Shown piece by piece: positions 40,747 to 44,428 of a stretch of 44,428 bases of DNA (position 1 is its first letter; each line of letters begins with the position of its first letter). Location: the NCBI GenBank assembly GCA_937907455.1, contig CALESQ010000086.1:1-44428 (forward strand). Direction: 5' to 3'. The position numbers were made by a program, and so were the translations under genes. This DNA is from an uncultured Caldilineales bacterium. GTDB lineage: Bacteria > Chloroflexota > Anaerolineae > JAAEKA01. Under the pieces are notes generated by a model. The model saw only the letters and a list, made by a program, of their open reading frames with translations, was not told where the DNA came from and searched no databases.

Positions 40747-42601
40747 TTATCCACGCTGGCTGCCGGGCTGTCATCACGACGGCTCGGCAGCTTTTGTATC
40801 CTCCCAGTACCCACAGTTGGGTGAAACCATCACCTTGCGTCTGCGCACACCGGCAGATGCCCCCCTGCGCCGCGTGGCTGTGCGCACCCTGCCCGACGGC
40901 GAGCAAGCCTTTCACTTGATGCAGGCGGAGACGCCCGACGGGGCAGTACGCTGGTGGCGCGCCGAATTGCCCGTTAGCCAGCCGCTGCTGCACTATCGCT
41001 TTGCCCTGGAAGCAGCAGACGGCGTGTGGTGGCTGCATGCAGGCGGCGTGAGCGCGGCCGATCCGCTGGACGCGACCGATTTCAGGATTGTAGCCGATTA
41101 TCACGCGCCCCACTGGCTACATGAAGCTGTTTTTTACCAGATCTTCCCCGACCGCTTTGCCAACGGCGATCCTGACAACGATCCGCACCCTGCCGACTAT
41201 GACTATGCCGGCCATCAGCCTCACACCTATGCCTGGGGCAGCCCGCCGCCCGCCGATGCCTTTTTCCCGCTGGTTTTCTACGGCGGTGATCTGCAAGGCA
41301 TTGCTGATCATCTGGATTATGTCGAGTATTTAGGGGTGAATGCGCTTTATCTGACGCCGGTTTTCAGTGCGCCCTCGAACCACAAATACGACGTGGCCGA
41401 CTACGAGGCTGTGGACCGCCATTTCGGCGGTGATGCGGCGCTGGCTGCGCTGCGCGCAGCGCTCACCCGCCGCGGGATGCGCTACGTGCTGGACATTGTA
41501 CCCAACCACTGTGGGGTAAACCATCGGTGGTTCCAGACAGCCCGCAGCGATGCGACATCAGCCGAGGCAGCTTTTTTCACCTTTCAGCGCCACCCCGATC
41601 GCTACGAATCGTGGCTGGGGGTCGCCAGCCTGCCCAAGCTCAACTTCAACAGCAGCGAGCTGCGCCGCAGGCTATACGAAAACGCCGATGCCGTGTTCCG
41701 CCGCTGGCTGCGCGCGCCCTTTGGCGCAGATGGCTGGCGGGTAGATGTGGCGAACATGCTGGGACGGCAAGGAGCCAGCCAGTTGGGGCAGGCTGTGGCG
41801 CACGGCATACGGGCCGCAGTAAAGCAAACAGAGCCTGACGCCTATCTGCTGGGCGAAAACTTTTTCGATGCCAGCACACAGCTTCAGGGCGATCAATTTG
41901 ATGGCATGATGAACTACAGCGGCTTTACGCGGCCACTGCGCCACTGGCTGCAAGGCTATCATCAGGGTGCATGGGGCATGAAAGAACCGCTGGTTTCTCC
42001 CGTGCCGTTCAGCAGCGCCGCACTGGTTGAATCTTGGCGCAGCCGCCTGGCTGCCATTCCCTGGGTGATTGCCCTGCAGCAGTTTAACTTGCTGGACAGC
42101 CACGATACCGAGCGCATTTTGACCCAGGTGAAGGGCAATGCTGCCTTGCAACAACTGGCAGCGGCGGTGTTACTCACCTTTCCCGGCGTGCCCTGCATCT
42201 ATTATGGCGACGAGATCGGACTGGCTGACAGCGCCGGGCTGGGGTCGCGCGGCTGTATGGAGTGGGACGAAAGCCGCTGGAACCGCCAAACGCTGACGGT
42301 TTATCGCCGTTTGATCGCCCTGCGCCGCCAATCGCACGCCTTGCAGCAAGGCAGCTTCGAGATCGTGGCGGTGGAGGCCGACAGCGTGGCCTTTCTGCGC
42401 CGTGCCGGTGACGAACTAGTGCTGGTGGTGGCACACCGCGGCGAAACAGCTCGCCCTGCCAAAGAGCTGGCACTGGCGCGCTACGGCATCGCTGATGGCG
42501 TGGTGTTCGAGGAACTGTTCAGCGGACAACAAGCGCAAACGCAAAAAGGCTCCCTGCTGCTGCCGCAACAGCCTCAGGGAGCCACGGTATGGCGCAGCTA
42601 A
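40739..42601 (+). CDS. GH13 neopullulanase / cyclomaltodextrinase-type enzyme
   Basis: The 620-aa protein has an N-terminal CBM34-like domain (residues 1-120) and a GH13 catalytic domain starting HEAVFYQIFPDRFANGD. The conserved set is DIVPNHCGVNHRWF (region I), DGWRVDVANM with nucleophile D336, LGENFFDAS with acid/base E373 and LLDSHDTERI with D456. These enzymes cut cyclodextrins, pullulan or maltodextrins. There is no signal peptide, so it is cytoplasmic. It overlaps the PTP-like gene by 8 nt. A hairpin inside its 3' end is a terminator for the convergent transporter gene. Confidence 0.93.
   Translation: MLDYPRWLPGCHHDGSAAFVSSQYPQLGETITLRLRTPADAPLRRVAVRTLPDGEQAFHLMQAETPDGAVRWWRAELPVSQPLLHYRFALEAADGVWWLHAGGVSAADPLDATDFRIVADYHAPHWLHEAVFYQIFPDRFANGDPDNDPHPADYDYAGHQPHTYAWGSPPPADAFFPLVFYGGDLQGIADHLDYVEYLGVNALYLTPVFSAPSNHKYDVADYEAVDRHFGGDAALAALRAALTRRGMRYVLDIVPNHCGVNHRWFQTARSDATSAEAAFFTFQRHPDRYESWLGVASLPKLNFNSSELRRRLYENADAVFRRWLRAPFGADGWRVDVANMLGRQGASQLGQAVAHGIRAAVKQTEPDAYLLGENFFDASTQLQGDQFDGMMNYSGFTRPLRHWLQGYHQGAWGMKEPLVSPVPFSSAALVESWRSRLAAIPWVIALQQFNLLDSHDTERILTQVKGNAALQQLAAAVLLTFPGVPCIYYGDEIGLADSAGLGSRGCMEWDESRWNRQTLTVYRRLIALRRQSHALQQGSFEIVAVEADSVAFLRRAGDELVLVVAHRGETARPAKELALARYGIADGVVFEELFSGQQAQTQKGSLLLPQQPQGATVWRS
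42543..42583 (-). terminator. Intrinsic terminator of the transporter gene, inside the GH13 coding sequence
   Basis: On the minus strand a 9-bp stem, GGCTCCCTG with CAGGGAGCC (18-nt loop), is followed directly by TTTTTGC. It lies about 50 nt after the transporter stop and within the last codons of the convergent GH13 gene. Confidence 0.75.
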
Positions 42602-42617
42602 GCGCCAGTCCTGCCGG

Positions 42618-42633
42618 GCGGCTGGGTAGCCGC
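42618..42633. terminator. Short hairpin between the convergent GH13 and transporter genes
   Basis: GCGGCT-GGGT-AGCCGC is a 6-bp perfect stem between the two stop codons; a weak terminator for the GH13 operon is possible. Confidence 0.4.
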
Positions 42634-42635
42634 AG

Positions 42636-44270
42636 TTAAGAGAACAGCAGCAACAGAGCCTGTGCCAACAAAATCTTGCTCATGGTAGCAATGGGGAACA
42701 TCAGCGCGTAGCCAACATGCGGCAGCTCGTCGCCCGATTGATCGGCGGCAAAGCCCAACGCGCCCGGTTGGGTATGGATACCCGACAACATGCCGGTAAG
42801 CAAGCCAAACGGAATTTTAAACACCTTGTAACCCACCAGCAGGGTAAGAAAAGACACGGTGCAGGTAAGCACGGCCCCGGCAATGAACAATTGCACACCG
42901 CCGCCCTGGCTGAGCGTTTGCACAAAGGTGTACCCGGAGCGCAAGCCGATGCTGGCGAGCAGCATGATCAAGCCAAGCTGGCGCACGGTAAGGTTGGCGC
43001 TGTAGGGCATGGTCCACACCACGGGGCCGGTGCGGCGCAGCGCGCCCAGAATAATGCCCAGCACCAGCGGGCCGCCAGCGTTGCCCAGCGAGAAGCTGCC
43101 ACCCCCGGCAAGAGGAACTTTCACCTGACCCAGCAGCAGCCCCAGCACCAGGCCAACGCCCAGCGACAGCAAGTCAATCTCGCTCAAAGCCTTGTAGGAA
43201 TCGCCAAACTGGCGGGAGATTTCGCCCATGTGCCGGCGCGGGGCCACCACGCGCACACGGTCTCCCAAATCCAACACCATGTTGCTATCGGCCAGCAGGT
43301 CCACATCACCGCGACGCACGCGGGTGATGATTGCACCATAGCGTGCAGGCAGTTGCAGATCAGCAATGCGCTTACCCGCCAATGCCGGTTTGGAAAGGAA
43401 AATGCGGCGAAAATCGTAATGGCTGCGATCCAGCTCCAGATGTTCATCGGTCTGGTGTCCCAGCACTCTGATCACACCCTGCACATCCTGCGGGTCACCG
43501 ATCACACTAACCAGATCACCGACCTGCAAGGTGGTGTCACCAGACACCAAGCTTTCGTCCTGGCCGTGCAGCAGGCGGCTGAAGACCACATGCCAGGCGT
43601 TGCGTTCCACCAGATCGCGAATAGGGGCTGTAGTGGCATCACCGCGGGTAACGCGCACCGTGACGTTGTTGATTTCCTGTTCCACGACGTAGGCGCTGCC
43701 GCGCAGCTTCTGCGCTTCGGCATGATAGTCAATTTTCCAAACGCGCTGCAACACGTAAGCCACCACGATCACACCCAGCACGCCGATGGGATAGGCTACG
43801 GAATAACCTACGGTAGGATCGGCGCCAACTTGCCGTCCTGTCTCAGCCATGTTGGAAGAGGTCTCGATCAATGCAGCCAGGGCTGGCGTGTTGGTGAGGC
43901 TGCCGGCATAGAGACCGGCGGTCACAGTAGCATCAAGGTGCAGAACGATCTGAGCAGCAGCAGCAATCAGCGCGCCGATCAACAGCACAGTGGCTGCCGC
44001 TGCATTGTTGCGCAGTCCCTGGCGGCTCAACGAGGCCACAAAGCCAGGACCGCTAGCCAGCCCAACGGTGTAGACAAACAGCACCAGGCCCAATTCAAAA
44101 ATCGCTGTGGGGAGTTTCCACTCAGGATCCAGCGCGCCTACAGCCAGCCCGACAAACAGCACCGCGGCAACGCCCAGGCTGGCCCCCTTGATTTTGATGC
44201 GGCCAAGCACATAGCCAACTGCTGACACGACAAATAGCAACAGCAGCGGGCTTTCTCGCAAGAATTCCAT
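42636..44270 (-). CDS. AspT/YidE/YbjL-family membrane transporter with TrkA_C domains
   Basis: This family includes the aspartate:alanine antiporter AspT and uncharacterised YidE/YbjL proteins. The 544-aa protein has two membrane halves, each with an AspT/YidE/YbjL duplication domain (GLVLFVYTVGLASGPGF in the first; LIMLLASIGLRSGY in the second), and two central RCK_C/TrkA_C-type domains (LVSVIGDPQDVQGV; RVRVVAPRRHMGEI) that usually sense a ligand. About ten membrane segments are expected. The start is the ATG of MEFLRES with GGAG 7 nt before it; an upstream ATG has no Shine-Dalgarno. The substrate cannot be inferred. A good terminator follows it inside the GH13 gene. Confidence 0.9.
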   Translation of the reverse strand: MEFLRESPLLLLFVVSAVGYVLGRIKIKGASLGVAAVLFVGLAVGALDPEWKLPTAIFELGLVLFVYTVGLASGPGFVASLSRQGLRNNAAAATVLLIGALIAAAAQIVLHLDATVTAGLYAGSLTNTPALAALIETSSNMAETGRQVGADPTVGYSVAYPIGVLGVIVVAYVLQRVWKIDYHAEAQKLRGSAYVVEQEINNVTVRVTRGDATTAPIRDLVERNAWHVVFSRLLHGQDESLVSGDTTLQVGDLVSVIGDPQDVQGVIRVLGHQTDEHLELDRSHYDFRRIFLSKPALAGKRIADLQLPARYGAIITRVRRGDVDLLADSNMVLDLGDRVRVVAPRRHMGEISRQFGDSYKALSEIDLLSLGVGLVLGLLLGQVKVPLAGGGSFSLGNAGGPLVLGIILGALRRTGPVVWTMPYSANLTVRQLGLIMLLASIGLRSGYTFVQTLSQGGGVQLFIAGAVLTCTVSFLTLLVGYKVFKIPFGLLTGMLSGIHTQPGALGFAADQSGDELPHVGYALMFPIATMSKILLAQALLLLFS

Positions 44271-44410
44271 AAAAGGCTCCTTGTTATAAAACGACCTGCC
44301 AGACAAAAGCAGCCTGTGCATAATAGCACTAATTGCAGCGTAAAGAAAATATCCAAGCTGCGGTTTGTCAATGGGGTGTATCCCAAGTTTGGGGCGCTGG
44401 CTGACAGAAC

Positions 44411-44428
44411 AGGAGGGAAAAGGATGAG
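44411..44428 (+). other. Shine-Dalgarno and start codon of a gene cut by the window end
   Basis: AGGAGG (44411-44416) is followed 7 nt later by ATG (44424-44426) on the plus strand. Only two bases of the next codon are in the window. It is divergent from the transporter gene. This is a guess from the ribosome-binding site alone. Confidence 0.4.

Noticed and set aside
42717..44225. 502-codon plus-strand frame opposite the transporter gene
   Set aside because: Antisense shadow; the opposite strand encodes a recognisable membrane transporter with a good Shine-Dalgarno.

Overview
The window looks like a piece of a fairly G+C-rich chromosome from an uncultured or environmental bacterium, most probably a Chloroflexota (Anaerolineae/Caldilineae-like) relative. 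The basis is indirect. A DevR-type type I CRISPR locus, a LexA-type box of the form GAAC-N4-GTTC, a type 2 IPP isomerase, an LL-DAP-aminotransferase-like enzyme, a TPS-rich (tick-anchored) surface glycosidase and a Hanks-type kinase with an FHA partner fit that phylum together, but no ribosomal marker is present. No rRNA, tRNA or transposase gene was seen.

Left part (1-11,900), all on the minus strand and visibly less G+C-rich than the rest: a complete class 1 type I CRISPR-Cas locus. In transcription order it holds a small winged-helix protein, a WYL-domain regulator, cas3 with its HD domain at the C terminus, a Cas8-like large subunit, cas7 (DevR family), cas5, cas6, a 177-aa orphan protein, cas1, cas2 and cas4. 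It ends in a gene-free stretch that may be the array leader, and the window begins with a sequence that looks like one end of a CRISPR repeat. The large-subunit gene carries a perfect internal Shine-Dalgarno and in-frame ATG that would yield a separate 156-aa Cas11-like small subunit. The 5' leader of the WYL-cas operon has two mutually exclusive stems, one followed by a U-rich run, which resembles a transcription attenuator.

Middle part (11,900-29,500), also minus strand: a long run of housekeeping genes in the order uvrB, GH13 amylase, lysoplasmalogenase-like, galT, gyrA/parC, membrane protein, methyltransferase, HD hydrolase, FAH-family enzyme, der, M28-like peptidase, aminotransferase, hflX. 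Many neighbours overlap or nearly touch. Several gene ends run into degenerate 7- or 8-nt repeat tracts whose sense strand carries a stop trinucleotide in nearly every unit, and a MITE-like palindromic element is nested in one of these tracts.

Right part (29,600-44,428), mixed strands: a membrane-anchored GH3-like protein divergent from uvrB (with a LexA-type box), a Ser/Thr kinase divergent from an FHA/winged-helix regulator, hemW, isoprenoid genes (polyprenyl synthase, IPP isomerase type 2), acpP sharing a bidirectional promoter with the isomerase, then mobA, an alkyltransferase-like DNA repair protein, a nitrilase homologue without its catalytic Cys, a PTP-like protein, a neopullulanase-type GH13 enzyme, and a convergent AspT/YidE-type transporter. 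Carbohydrate processing (two GH13, one GH3-like, galT), isoprenoid/lipid synthesis and alkylation/UV repair (ATL plus UvrB) are the recurrent themes.
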